DNA of 64,000 nt from Paraescarpia echinospica (taxonomy: Eukaryota; Annelida; Polychaeta; Sabellida; Siboglinidae): the NCBI GenBank assembly GCA_020002185.1, contig CM034541.1, forward strand, positions 25,834,902-25,898,901, read 5' to 3'. This document shows, piece after piece, positions 22,945 through 47,974 of the stretch; within the stretch, counting starts at the first letter, position 1; the number at the start of each line of letters is the position of its first letter. Both the position numbers and the translations under genes were made by a program. Below the pieces are notes generated by a model. That model saw nothing but the letters and a program-made list of their open reading frames with translations, was not told the DNA's origin and made no database searches.

Positions 22945-23235
22945 GACTCGATTACAGAGAGAGAGGAGACATGACAGAAGTTTACAAAATTTACAAAATA
23001 ATGTATGAACTGTACAATAACGAATTCTCCTGATAAAATCTTCTGAAATGAGAAAAAAGTCACTAAGGTCAGGAAGAAGAACACTATTTACCCAAACAGC
23101 AAAACCTAAGAAAGAATGCACTCCCCTTAGAGTGGACCATGGAATAGTCTACCTGAATCAGTAAAAAGCTAAATTGATAAATTGTATGGATAAATTCTGG
23201 TCTATCCAATTGATGTATCGTTATGAAGCATTAGT
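22945..23235 (+). mobile_element. LINE 3' remnant (copy 2)
   Basis: Second copy of the fragment at 13419-13690, carrying a short tandem duplication (TTTACAAAA repeated near 22981-23000) absent from copy 1. It is part of the duplicated block next to the gap. Confidence 0.6.
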
Positions 23236-23411
23236 AGCATTATCTACAGGAATCTGGCAACTCTGAACTTGTAATGTTAGCTTCTCAAGAGGATCTGTTC
23301 ATCAAGGATCCAGGTGAATGCTGTGATCAGATTTGTTGTAAGGTGTCCTCAGGTAGAGGTAAGGAAATCATCTGAAGCTACTACACCACCAGGCGTGTCT
23401 GTTTGTTGTAG

Positions 23412-26400
23412 GTACCTTATCGTCCATGTACAGGCCGCCTGGAAGAGACACATGCCTCTCTTGCAAGAAATAGAGACACTGCGAGAGAAGTAAGCAGTCA
23501 ATTCATTTCTCACTTTGTTCTTCCTTCTCCAGGGAGTTTATTTAATAACAAAACTTAATGTTTATTAATACAAAACAGTGGTCCTTCTCTCCGAATCTGT
23601 TCTTCTGTGAAACTGGATCCTCTCATGTCCCTCAGTTGGCCAACTATGTGTGTGATGAGAGAGAAAAAGAGTTCTACAATCTGGGAGATGGCACCAGTCA
23701 CCAATGTATGTCAAAATTTCAGAAACACTTCTTTTACAGGATATGGCTTCTAACCGTAACTGAGCTAGCATATATATATATATATATATGTGTGCATGTA
23801 CGTTAAGTTTTTCATCCTAGATGCTTTGCATCTCTGGCGCCAAACTTTCAGGGACTCATCTACCTCTTGGAAGAAAAGTGATGCTTCTATTTTTTTATAT
23901 TACAGGACACAGTTCCTCATGAAATGACATATTTTAATTAACTTCCATATCTTAAAAACTATTACATCTATATAAAAAGAAGGTCACATGACATAGTAAG
24001 CAATCTCTCTGATGGTATCCAAATTATCTTAGAAAAAAGTTTCTGCGATGATTTTGTGGAACGTCCCACAGAAGTTGGAATTAATCTATTCCTATATATA
24101 ATAGGGCTTCACAGCAAAATACAATTTTTGCCCATCCTGAAAATAAATTTGCATCACATTGAAGCATGAGTTACGTCTGAAATGTTTTCACCCAAACAAA
24201 ATTATCCAAAAATTATTTTGTGTAGGCCATAACAAATTATATCGTGGGGGAACTGGGCAACTGCCCTGTCTGACCTGCCCTAAATCTGGCACTGGATTTT
24301 TCTAGGCTTATCTGGTTACCATGGTTACCGTCATGTAAATTGGTTCGTATGTCATCTATGACTTTCTTTTCATATAGATATAATACATGGGAAATTAGGT
24401 CAAGATAAGATAAGAAGTGTATGATAGATGTGACAGTTAATACAAATATGACATTAAAATTAGCGGTGTGGTGTTTGTTGTAGCGGTGTGGTGTTTGTTG
24501 TAGCGGTGTGGTGTTTGTTGTAGCAGTGTGGTGTTTGTTGTAGCAGTGTGGTGTTTGTTGTAGCGGTGTGGTGTTTGTTATAGCAGTGTGGCGTTTGTTG
24601 TTGCAGTGTGGTGTTTGTTGTAGCGGTGTGGTGTTTGTTGTAGCGGTGTGTGGTGTTTGTTGTAGCAGTGTGGTGTTTGTTGTTGCAGTGTGGTGTTTGT
24701 TGTAGCAGTGTGGTGTTTGTTGTAGCAGTGGTGTTTGTTGTGGTCATCAACAAACACCACATGTGTAACGCCGTGGTGCAGTGGCTTGAATTTCGGACTC
24801 TCAACCGAGAGAAACCGGGTTTGAATCCTGTGCGGCGTTGTAGAATCTTGAGCAAGTTCGTTCACTATACGTTGCCCCAGTTCACTCAGCTGTATGAATG
24901 AGTACCTGGCTATAGGCAGTGGTGGATATTTGTGTACGAATAGTCTTCGCGCATTAATTGCAGCGTGGCTGGATGCTTCCCAGAGAAGTTGAGATGGTGT
25001 TCGATTGAACAGGTCTGCCAGGGAGTAAAGCGCTTTGAGCAGTCCTGAGGACTGGATACTGTGCTATATAATAACTTACCTTTATCTCACAGAATCACAA
25101 GATACAACAAATATATCCATTTGAACAGCGGGCTCCTTTTAACATGTAACTACAAACCAGCGGATGTAAATAATCATGTGGCTTCATCTGTGGGTTTTAT
25201 GGATTTCTATTTGTAGTCTGTCAGGTGTGCGTCTGTTGGCTCTGTGTACACTGGAGAATTGATGGATTCATTACATCACTCTCTGCCTACTTTACAATCA
25301 GAGTTATACATGTGATCTCTGTCAAGTTTTGACTCACAATGTTTGCATAAGTAATATAACATGCTTTATAGTACATGACATCTAAATAAATCTTTCCCGC
25401 ATTAATTTTTCACATGTACAACTTTGCATTATGCTTTTTTGTCATTTAGGGCCAGAATGCCACAAAATATGCGCTGGAATGTGCGAATGCTCCATGTATT
25501 CGGTATCCATATTTTATGGCTTGACTGACCTTGTTGCTAGGCAACAGGTCATGTGATAGATAGGTCATTTACCAATGTTCTTCTGGGTCGACAGATTTGC
25601 CCTGGACTGGCTGCAGACTGAGAACTTGCTGACAGTTCTGTTTGGGTCTGAGGCAAGCATTGTGGTGCGCCTACATATTGAGCCAGGATACCCGGCCAAC
25701 GGTGATGTATCCATACTCAGTGCAACTGGTCTACCAGAAGACACCACCATCTCCCAGCTGCAGGTATGCCATCGATATTGTTGCAAAAAATTCATACATT
25801 CTTTGAGTGCATTTAAGTAAAGGTAATCTCTGTTCCTTGATTTATTAGTATTTTTTTATATTGTTCTTAATTCTACAATGCATATGTTGAAGGTATACTG
25901 CATGCCAAATTGTATTTAGTAAATCTTTGGCATTGTTTCAATTTTAAACGGAATATATCCAACAGTTTATGATATAATATACATCTTTTGATGTATGATC
26001 ACTATCAATAACATTAATGTTAATTGACAGGGGCAGACATTTACAAGCTCTGTCTCTTTGGCCGTACCATCCTGGAAATAGCTGAGCTAATCACTGTAGC
26101 AGTGGATTTTGTTTGTAAAACACACAGATGACCTTTAAAAGTATTGAATTTTTTATATATTTTTCATTAAAAGTGTAGTTAAGGACTTGTTTGATGAAAT
26201 AACAAATGTAGTAAAAAGAGGTTAAAACAGAAATTGACTTATGATAATATCATGAGTGACATATTAATGGTGTGTTCATTTTATAATTTCTTTACAAAAG
26301 CTAGATTAGATAGTTTTCGGGAGGTTAAAAACACACAACTGAGCATGTATGTCTGACTGAATTGCATGATGTCAGGTATGTGCATGGCAAGTTGGCAACA

Positions 26401-26598
26401 TGAAGAGAATACACTAGAAGTCTTGCACTCTAGACTCCACATGCAAATTAATTTTAAGCAGTGGCCGTACTAATTAAAGTCATTTGTATATTTATTTTAC
26501 AGCTTCAACATTCAAGCAACCACTCACTGACAAACTGGCTGGAATTTCTTGGAAAGAAACTACAACCCTGCATCCCAGCCCATAGAGCCATTCCCTGA
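23412..26598 (+). CDS. Second copy of exons 8-10 of the coiled-coil/RWD gene
   Basis: Exons at 23412-23489, 25595-25763 and 26503-26598 repeat the last three exons found at 13876-17065, with the same lengths, phases and stop codon. Differences are few: the first base of exon 9 is A instead of G but still completes a Lys codon, and several third positions differ. No copy of exons 1-7 accompanies them. Because this block begins exactly at the N gap, it is most simply the overlapping end of another contig or haplotype, so it should not be counted as a separate gene or as three extra exons without checking. Confidence 0.7.
24461..24744 (+). repeat. 20-bp minisatellite (copy 2)
   Basis: Same array as at 14925-15208 in the duplicated block, with about the same number of units, slightly different variant order and a shortened last unit (GCAGTGGTGTTT). 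Confidence 0.9.
24767..25085 (+). mobile_element. tRNA-derived SINE (copy 2)
   Basis: Same SINE as 15232-15560 in the duplicated block. The B box here is GGTTTGAATCC (C to T) and about 8 bp are missing near 25025 (one AAAGTGTA unit). Confidence 0.75.
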
Positions 26599-26980
26599 CA
26601 GATTGGTGGTAATATCTTGGGAAGAAATTACAGCCATGCTTCCAGCCCAGAGAGCCATTCGATGACAGACTGGTTGAATAGCTTAGGAAAAAACTGTTTC
26701 CCATGCCCAAGAAGAGTACGCACACACACACATGCACACACGCACCCACGCACACACATGAATAGATAGATATATGTATGTTATTCCCTAGTCATGAACA
26801 AAATTAAAGATGGGAAACAAAATTAATTGTTACTTGTTTGCTCGAAAGACGACCAGCAATGCATTTTGTATCACTGCCAATGTTGCAAGATGTTCAATTG
26901 TTCCACACCCGATGATGCCATGCATAAACAATATTGATGAAAGTGGCTTTCTTCCTAACTAAAGAAACTTGGAAGAATAA

Positions 26981-29900
26981 GTCAAAGTCAAAAGCATTTA
27001 TTCAAACAAATCAAACAATTCAAGTGTATAAGTGAAAGAGACATAGAAAACCTATGGGTGACAAGTTTGAAAGGAGAAGCATAGAAGTAACATTACTTAT
27101 AAAGGCATGCTTCTCCTTTGTTGACAATTTCTAGCAGCTTTTGTTTTACATGATGTTAAATTAATTAGTTATATACAACATGGCAATCATTACAAATGTT
27201 TTGGGTGCTTGCTACGAAAACTTAAAGAAAAAAAAGAAGGTCAGATTATATACACATACAATAACTCAATTATATGTTTGCTGTAGTGTGATTTAAACAG
27301 GTGAAACAAACTTATATTGCTAAAATTGATAATAATATCCTAAATTGTACCAAGTCAGTAAATTTTAAAATGCGAGCTTTGTAAAAAAAGTGGAGTTGTA
27401 TGATCACATCGCTGTGCATTGTGCATAATCCGCATTACCCTCTTGTAACATTTTTAAACAGTAAGTTGCTGGGATAGGTATTTCCCCATATATCCACACG
27501 ATACAATAAATACGGCAAACACAGAGTAGAATATAACATGTACCTACAGTGGCGGTCGATTACTTTACTGCATCTGTACATAATACCAACACTAATTGAT
27601 AGTTTATACTTTACTGCATCTGTACATAATACCAACACTAACTGATAGTTTAGACTTTACTCATCTGTACATAATACCAACACTAATTGATAGTTTAGAC
27701 TTTACTCATCTGTACATAATACCAACACTAATTGATAGTTTAGACTTTACTCATCTGTACATAATACCAACACTAATTGATAGTTTAGACTTTACTCATC
27801 TGTACATAATACCAACACTAATTGATAGTTTAGACTTTACTCATCTGTACATAATACCAACACTAATTGATAGTTTAGACTTTACTCATATGTACATAAT
27901 ACCAACACTAATTGATAGTTTAGACTTCACTCATCTGTACATAATACCAACACTAATTGATAGTTTAGACTTTACTCATCTGTACATAATACCAACACTA
28001 ATTGATAGTTTAGACTTTACTCATCTGTACATAATACCAACACTAATTGATAGTTTAGACTTTACTCATCTGTACATAATACCAACACTAATTGATAGTT
28101 TAGACTTTACTCATCTGTACATAATACCAACACTAATTGATAGTTTAGACTTTACTCATCTGTACATAATACCAACACTAATTGATAGTTTAGACTTTAC
28201 TCATCTGTATATAATACCAACACTAATTGATAGTTTAGACTTCACTCATCTGTACATAATACCAACACTAATTGATAGTTTAGACTTCACTCATCTGTAC
28301 ATAATACCAACACTAATTGATAGTTTAGACTTTACTCATCTGTACATAATACCAACACTAATTGATAGTTTAGACTTTACTCATCTGTACATAATACCAA
28401 CACTAATTGATAGTTTAGACTTCACTCATCTGTACATAATACCAACACTAATTGATAGTTTAGACTTTACTCATCTGTACATAATACCAACACTAATTGA
28501 TAGTTTAGACTTCACTCATCTGTACATAATACCAACACTAATTGATAGTTTAGACTTTACTCATCTGTACATAATACCAACACTAATTGATAGTTTAGAC
28601 TTTACTCATCTGTACATAATACCAACACTAATTGATAGTTTAGACTTCACTCATCTGTACATAATACCAACACTAATTGATAGTTTAGACGTCACTCATC
28701 TGTACATAATACCAACACTAATTGATAGTTTAGACTTTACTCATCTGTACATAATACCAACACTAATTGATGGTTTATACTTCACTCATCTGTACATAAT
28801 ACCAACACTAATTGATAGTTTAGACTTCACTCATCTGTACATAATACCAACACTAATTGATAGTTTAGACTTCACTCATATGTACATAATACCAACACTA
28901 ATTGATAGTTTAGACTTCACTCATCTGTACATAATACCAACACTAATTGATAGTTTAGACTTTACTTATATGTACATAATACCAACACTAATTGATAGTT
29001 TAGACTTAACTCATCTGTACATAATACCAACACTAATTGATAGTTTAGACTTCACTCATCTGTTCATAATACCAACACTAACTGATAGTTTAGACTTCAC
29101 TCATCTGTACATAATACCAACACTAATTGATAGTTTAGACTTTACTCATCTGTACATAATACCAACACTAATTGATAGTTTAGACTTTACTCATCTGTAC
29201 ATAATACCAACACTAATTGATAGTTTAGACTTTACTCATATGTACATAATACCAACACTAACTGATAGTTTAGACTTCACTCATCTGTACATAATACCAA
29301 CACTAATTGATAGTTTAGACTAACTGATAGTTTAGACTTCACTCATCTGTACATAATACCAACACTAATTGATAGTTTAGACTTCACTCATCTGTACACT
29401 CAATACCAACACTAATTGATAGTTTAGACTTTACTCATCTGTACATAATACCAACACTAATTGATAGTTTAGACTTTACTCATCTGTACATAATACCAAC
29501 ACTAATTGATAGTTTAGACTTTACTCATCTGTACATAATACCAACACTAATTGATAGTTTAGACTTTACTCATCTGTACATAATACCAACACTAATTGAT
29601 AGTTTAGACTTCACTCATCTGTACATAATACCAACACTAATTGATAGTTTAGACTTTACTCATCTGTACATAATACCAACACTAATTGATAGTTTAGACT
29701 AGTTTAGACTTTACTCATCTGTACATGTACATAATACCAACACTAATTGATAGTTTAGACTTTACTCATCTGTACATAATACCAACACTAATTGATAGTT
29801 TAGACTTTACTCATCTGTACATAATACCAACACTAATTGATAGTTTAGACTTTACTCATCTGTACATAATACCAACACTAATTGATAGTTTAGACTTTAC

Positions 29901-31925
29901 TCATCTATACATAATACTAACACTAATTGATAGTTTAGACTTCACTCATCTGTACATAATACCAACACTAAATTATAGTTTAGACTTTACTCGTCTGATG
30001 TGATCTTTCCAGTTTAATGCTTCATCGACGAGCACGCCTAGACATTTCGTAACTCGTACTCTTAATATATGTGTATTTTTTATCTTTATATTTACATCAG
30101 GCAATTGAGCACGACCGGAAAATAACATGTAATTGGTCTTGGTTATATTAACAGACAATTTGTTGATTGAGAACCACAATTGCAGTTTAACCAGCTCGCT
30201 GCAAACACTATTTTCAAGCTGTTTTAAATCATTGGCTGAACATAAAATGTTCGTGTCATCAGCAAATAAAACACACTTGATCAGTTTAGACACATTACAC
30301 ATGTCATTGTTGTATAGAATTAAAAGCTCCGGACCAAGTATAGACTCTTGTGGAACTCCACATGTTATTCTTTGTGTGTCTCAGCTGTAGCCATCAATGT
30401 TTACAAATTGACTACGATTATACAAATAAGTACTAATCCAATTATACGCGTTTCCACGAATACCATAGAGTTCAAGTTTTTTACATAACAGTTGGTGATC
30501 GACAGTGTCAAATGCTTTTTTAAGATCTATGAATACGCCTAACGCACATTTCTTGTGTTCAAGCGTACAAGTTGTGTTCAAATTTGTGATATCTTCAAGT
30601 AATTCAATCAAGGTATGCAAAGTTGACATGCCTTCTCTAAACCCATATTGACATTTGTTAGGATTGTACAAGCATTCATGAAGTGTTCAAGTCGAGAAGC
30701 AAAAAGTTTCTCTGGTATTTTGGAAAACTGGCAAAAATGAAATCGGCCTGCAGTTGGTAAATAAATGTTTTTCGCCAGATTTACATACAGGTATTACTTT
30801 AGCCGTTTTCATCTTATGTGGGAAAATGCCACATTTAAATGGCAGGTTACATATATGTGTCATCGGTTCGGCAATGCTTTCAATTACGTTTTTAACGAGA
30901 CTCGTCGTAATGCCGTCACAATCAGCTGAAGATTTATTACCGCAGTTATTAACAGTGCGTATGACCTCTTCCTTATAGGTTGGTATCAAAAAAATGTGCC
31001 CATGTAATCCAGAACGGACACATCTGGAGGAGTTTCAATTTGTTTAGCTAGCTCTGGTCCAATGCTAATAAAATATGTATTAAACGTGTTTGCTATTTCA
31101 GTGACACTTGTTATCAAATTGTACCGGATAGTTGCACTCAAGTCGAGATTTCCCCATGATTGTACGTAAAATTGTCCACGTCCCCGACAAGTTGTCCCTG
31201 CGCTCAGACAATAATTTACTAAAATAATCCCGTTTAGCATATCGTATAACGATTGTTAGTTTATTCTTGTACGATTTATAGGTTAGCTTCTATTCGAAAT
31301 AAACTAGAATTTGTTTTCCTACATGCATTTTTGAGACCGTTCGTGAGCCAAGGGCTTTTTAGTTCACACTTATTTTTATTATTAACTCGACGAAGCGGAC
31401 AATGCTGATTATACAATGCAGTGAACTCGCTAAGAAAATCGTTATATGCCTTATTAGTATCAGTGTAACTAAGCACCTTGTCCAACGAATGAGCTTTCAA
31501 CGCTGTATTTAGTGCAAAGATATTATCAGCGCTTAATTGACGTTTGTATCTAGCAGGGCAACTGCGACTACGTCGACTACCATCAGATTTACAAATGGCA
31601 AACACAGGCAAATGATCGCTTATATCAAATTACGTTATATCGCTCTCAATATCATTAGTAAATATATTATCAATAGGTGTTGATGACGCAATCGAAATTC
31701 TTGTAGGTCTAGTAAATATTGGGTACAAGCCAAAGCTAAACATCATATCCAGGAAATATGCGAATCGTGTTTCAATAAGTCTATTGAAGTCGCCACAAAT
31801 TAATATTGTTTTCTTAACTGCAGTTTGATTAAATAGGTGGTCAATGTTATAACAAAATAAAGATACGTCAGACCCAGGTGTTCTATATACGCAGGCAATG
31901 ACCACATGTCTATTGTTGGCTAATT
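26981..31925 (-). mobile_element. LINE with internal minisatellite (copy 2)
   Basis: Counterpart of 17441-21791, longer at its 5' end. It adds the end of the endonuclease domain (ILICGDFN, PIDNIFTNDIE at 31630-31905) and the linker with LKSPWLTNGLKNA. The RT domain has GVFIDLKKAFDTVDHQLL and FADDTNILCSA, both catalytic regions intact here, but frameshifts separate the segments. It is 5'-truncated near 31925, where a GT-rich tract starts. The post-RT part is interrupted by the 45-bp array at 27561-29997. Confidence 0.85.
27561..29997 (-). repeat. 45-bp minisatellite inside LINE ORF (copy 2)
   Basis: About 54 units of the same 45-bp sequence as 18021-20285, with partial units at 29321-29345 and 29700-29730. 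Variant order differs from copy 1, and only the unit at the RT junction has the stop-free CGTCTG form. Confidence 0.9.
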
Positions 31926-31934
31926 TTAACTCGT

Positions 31935-32075
31935 GTGTGTGTCCAGGTGTGTGTGTTGTACGCGCGCGCGCGCGCGTGTGTGTGTGTGCGTGTGTGTGTC
32001 TGTCTGAGTGTGTGTGTGTGTGAACGTGTGTGTCCGAGTGTGTGTGTGTGCGTGTCCGAGTGTGTGCACGTGTTT
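31935..32075. repeat. GT/GC-rich simple repeat
   Basis: GTGTGT tracts with a CGCGCGCGCGCG core at 31962-31975; purine-pyrimidine alternation capable of Z-DNA. It marks the 5' truncation point of the minus-strand LINE. Confidence 0.85.
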
Positions 32076-33180
32076 TGTCGACTGGGAGTGCGGTATTCGA
32101 ACTACTACGTTACCGCGCCCCAAACAACTGTTTGTTTCGTGAGAAGGTTCCTGCTGGAATGACAGCACAACGACCGTCGGCTCATCACAAACAGATCGCT
32201 AGCTGTCGCTCGGTGCTGATTAAACCCGCGTCAAACACGGCGCGTCAGTGCCGGGGTGTCTATACTGCCGTTGAGGACATGGCCCATTCACAGTCACTGA
32301 CCCAAGGAAAGATCAAGGTTTAGATAATGGGTTACTAGTGAGGATATTTGGGGACACGGGGCCGGAAGAAGCTAAAACTGTCGTGAATTGCGTTACACGG
32401 TTGACTGCTTCACATTGGGTCTATATTCGAATGAACTACGTCAGTGCCCACGCGTCAGCTGAGGGATAATAGGTTTCCACCAATTCCTATCTAACATTCT
32501 GTCCTGCTGCACAAACGGCGGTTGTGTCCACGGACAAGGGGTTAACATCGGGACTTATGCGACCTTCGACTACACCGACTACAAGTGAGTGAATATTATC
32601 GGGGCATTCCCCAACTAGGTATATGTATGCTTGACTCGTACCCAGGAGCATCATTGGTTGGGCAACAGGTGCGACCCTGATCTTTGTTGCGACTTTGTCG
32701 CCGCCTTGGTCGCCGCCTTGGTTCGCCGCCTTGGTCGTTTGTGAAGAACCAACCGCTACCTGTGTGTATTCCATGATAAAATATGTCCATGTTGCCGCTA
32801 AGAACGAGACGAAGGCGGAAACGGGCTCCAGATAATGTACATTTCGATTATTTGTCAAGTTGGTTTAAATGTGTATGATTCCTAGTCAATGGAAGTATGC
32901 TTCTGAATGTTTCAATTCCATACATAATTACAAAACTATACGTGGCATCATGCTGCAACTAAGGTACGAAAAACAGTAAGTAATCAACTTAGTAGAAATT
33001 GAATATCAAAATAATATAACAGATATCACACAGAATATCTGCGGCGCTGCCGGGATCATTTGCGTAGGATTTAGACATGCGCACGTCACTTGTTCTTGAT
33101 TTCATGTAATATGCTCCACCCAATTTTAAATGTCGGTGGAACCAACGTGCTTTGACGGCAGCGAAACCGATATTCTTGTT

Positions 33181-33282
33181 GTCGGCGTGACGTCAGAATA
33201 ACGCATGCCAACCAACGGAGACTAAGGGTCGAACTTCTCCGCGTTGGTTGGTTGGTATACGTGATTGCAACTTCACGCCGAC
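33181..33282. repeat. Imperfect ~100-bp palindrome
   Basis: GTCGGCGTGA at 33181 pairs with TCACGCCGAC ending at 33282, and GCATGCCAACCAAC pairs with the GTTGGTTGGTATAC region at 33243-33260. Arms are about 40 bp with a loop around CTAAGGGTCGAAC. CpG-rich. Confidence 0.7.
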
Positions 33283-33619
33283 TTGATAAAAGTCATAGCA
33301 TAAAATCAGAAAGCTTATCTATTTTTGCTACTAGTAATGCTAATACTATTAATAATGCGGACGCAGCATAACATTTTAAAATATATGCAAAACGTTGCCA
33401 TGACCATAAATGTGTTATTATTATTGGAATATATTTCTGGGTCATTTCAAGAATCTTTGTTGTCTGTTATTTCACCAAAGGTGTCATGTACTTTTTTAGA
33501 GTGTAGGACTCTAGCAAATATGCACATAATTCGGTGAAAAACAAATTTGCTTGTAAATTCTAAATTATTATAAAGTATTAAACTGGATACATAATTTTGT
33601 TATGGCAAAATGGCAGCCC

Positions 33620-33833
33620 ATGTTGATGGAGGTTAGGTCTAGTAAAGCTTAATTATTTCTAATTGTTTGCATCGTCACAAGTGAGGGGTGGTATTTGACT
33701 ATACACTGTCCCTCACAGATAACTTATGCAATGTTGATGGAGGTCTAAACAAGCTTATTTCTATTTGTTTCAATCATCACAAGTGAGGGGTGGTAGTTGA
33801 CTACACTGTCCATGACAGATAACTTATGCAATG
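33620..33833 (+). repeat. Two-copy ~105-bp tandem repeat
   Basis: ATGTTGATGGAGGT ... CACAAGTGAGGGGTGGTA ... CAGATAACTTATGCA occurs at 33620-33731 and again at 33731-33833 with small differences. Confidence 0.75.
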
Positions 33834-34042
33834 TTCACAAGTTTCCTGAATCAGCTGTACTTTTCCCAGTTTCTATCTTTGTCAGATGATATGTGAAAGA
33901 GCAATTCCAGGAAATCCCAATAATTACATATTCAACCATTCCCATGAGCCAGCAGTAGTGTTTCTACTGTTTCCCAAGCATTACATGTAATATCAGCCAC
34001 GATTCGCACAAACCGCAAACAACGTAACTAAAAAGGCAATGA

Positions 34043-34912
34043 TGTGAATGGCCTGGCTGGTGAATGGCCTGGCTGGTGAATGGCCTGGCTGGTGAATGGC
34101 CTGGCTGGTGAATGGCCTGGCTGGTGAATGGTCTGGCTGGTGAATGGTCTGGCTGGTGAATGGATTGGCTGGTGAATGGCCTGGCTGGTGAATGGCCTGG
34201 CTGGTGAATGGATTGGCTGGTGAATGGCCTGGCTGGTGACTGGCCTGGCTGGTGAATGGCCTGGCTGGTGAATGGATTGGCTGGTGAATGGTCTGGCTGG
34301 TGAATGGATTGGCTGGTGAATGGCCTGGCTGGTGAATGGCCTGGCTGGTGAATGGATTGGCTGGTGAATGGCCTGGCTGGTGACTGGCCTGGCTGGTGAA
34401 TGGCCTGGCTGGTGAATGGATTGGCTGGTGAATGGTCTGGCTGGTGAATGGATTGGCTGGTGAATGGCCTGGCTGGTGAATGGCCTGGCTGGTGAATGGA
34501 TTGGCTGGTGAATGGCCTGGCTGGTGACTGGCCTGGCTGGTGAATGGCCTGGCTGGTGAATGGATTGGCTGGTGAATGGTCTGGCTGGTGAATGGATTGG
34601 CTGGTGAATGGCCTGGCTGGTGAATGGCCTGGCTGGTGAATGGATTGGCTGGTGAATGGCCTGGCTGGTGAATGGCCTGGCTGGTGAATGGCCTGGCTGG
34701 TGAATGGATTGGCTGGTGAATGGCCTGGCTGGTGAATGGCCTGGCTGGTGAATGGCCTGGCTGGTGAATGGCCTGGCTGGTGAATGGCCTGGCTGGTGAA
34801 TGGATTGGCTGGTGAATGGCCTGGCTGGTGAATGGCCTGGCTGGTGAATGGCCTGGCTGGTGAATGGCCTGGCTGGTGAATGGCCTGGCTGGTGAATGGC
34901 CTGGCTGGTGCT
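34043..34912 (+). repeat. 16-bp minisatellite with higher-order structure
   Basis: About 54 units of GGCCTGGCTGGTGAAT with GGATTGG and GGTCTGG variants. Between about 34190 and 34640 a nine-unit pattern (144 bp), tagged by one GTGACT variant, repeats three times. Confidence 0.9.
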
Positions 34913-35230
34913 TAGTTAACATGAAGAGCTGGAGCAACTGTAGTCATACTGCAGATGTTAATGATGTGAACACAATTGAATGCAATATTCCATGCATGTC
35001 CAAATACGTTAACTGCACAACAAGCTTGTTGAAACGTTTGTGCCAATAGTGGCAACAGATCAGTTAAAAGTCGAGTGATTTATCAATTGACAAACTGTTT
35101 ATTTAAAATCTCAACACAACCAAATTTTGCTCAGAAACACTTGTATAAAAAGTGATCTTTTTGTTCCTTTGTAGCATTGCCAAGCATTGTCTTCACCTTA
35201 CGAAAGAGAAAAACTTTCCAAGCTACAACC

Positions 35231-47385
<12,155 letters not shown>

Positions 47386-47690
47386 CACTGAAGTCAGACC
47401 ACTCATCCACACACGTCAACAACACACGACTGACTGTGCTCTCCAATCCACGCTAACCCACACTTGTGTCAAAATCTGTATATCAATATGCTAACTTTGG
47501 ACCATTGTATATGTATCTCCTCCCAGTGGCCAGTGGCCATTCCTCTCTTTCTGTGTGCAGTCCTTTGAGTGGACCCCTCACCCAGCCACATTTGTTGTAT
47601 TTATGATGTTTATTCATGTTCCCATCTGCAGAGTGGGACTTGTTTAAGTTATATATTATTTGTGAATTAATTAAGTTTAATCAACTTTTA

Positions 47691-47938
47691 ATTTGAACAT
47701 TGTGAAGAAAGAGAAACCAAGTTATTTCGGCCATGTGAAACGGCATCAATCTCTAGAGAGATTAATAATGGAAGGAAAAGTGGAAGGCGGCAGAAGCAGA
47801 GAAAGACCTAGGAGACAATGGGAGAAGGACATAGAGGAATGGATGGGAGCAGACGTCTGGCGAGTGGGGAGACTGACAAACGAAAGAGCTGTCTATAGAC
47901 AATCCATCAAGGCTGCAACGTCCAGAAATGGATAAGCA
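47691..47938 (+). mobile_element. RTE-type LINE C-terminal fragment
   Basis: The + strand frame reads KPSYFGHVKRHQSLERLIMEGK, GGRSRERPRRQWEKDIEEW and ADVWRVGRLTNERAVYR, then a stop: the C-terminal motif series (F-G-H, G-R-R-x-R-G-R-P, W) of RTE-like retrotransposons. It lies ~300 bp after the Death/Kelch stop codon and may be within its 3'UTR. Confidence 0.75.
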
Positions 47939-47974
47939 AACCCAACAATCAACTTGTGTTGATAGTGTCAACAT

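Larger units (their letters stand above)
22792..31470 (+). repeat. ~8.6-kb duplicated block, copy 2
   Basis: Collinear with 13268-21791. It starts at the first base after the gap, and its homology ends where copy 1 meets the gap. Beyond 31470 the sequence continues with the rest of the LINE. Confidence 0.95.
32080..35174. other. Spacer upstream of Death/Kelch gene
   Basis: No coding exon that I can support. It holds a relatively CpG-rich part (about 32090-33290), three tandem GCCGCCTTGGTC units at 32697-32738, an imperfect palindrome at 33181-33282, a two-copy ~105-bp tandem repeat at 33620-33833 and the 16-bp minisatellite. The CpG-rich part could hold a promoter, but no core element is clear. 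Confidence 0.5.

Noticed and set aside
32279..32317. Possible first coding exon MAHSQSLTQGKIK of the Death/Kelch gene
   Set aside because: Good Kozak context, but phase 0 with a weak donor does not fit the phase-1 chain, which has its own start at 35231.
32487..32858. 123-residue minus-strand frame
   Set aside because: No recognisable motif, partly made of three tandem GCCGCCTTGGTC units; no splice or promoter support.
33993..34937. 314-residue minus-strand frame of HQPGHSPARPFTSQ repeats
   Set aside because: Translation of the 16-bp minisatellite; 48 bp (three units) gives a 16-residue period without any coding evidence.
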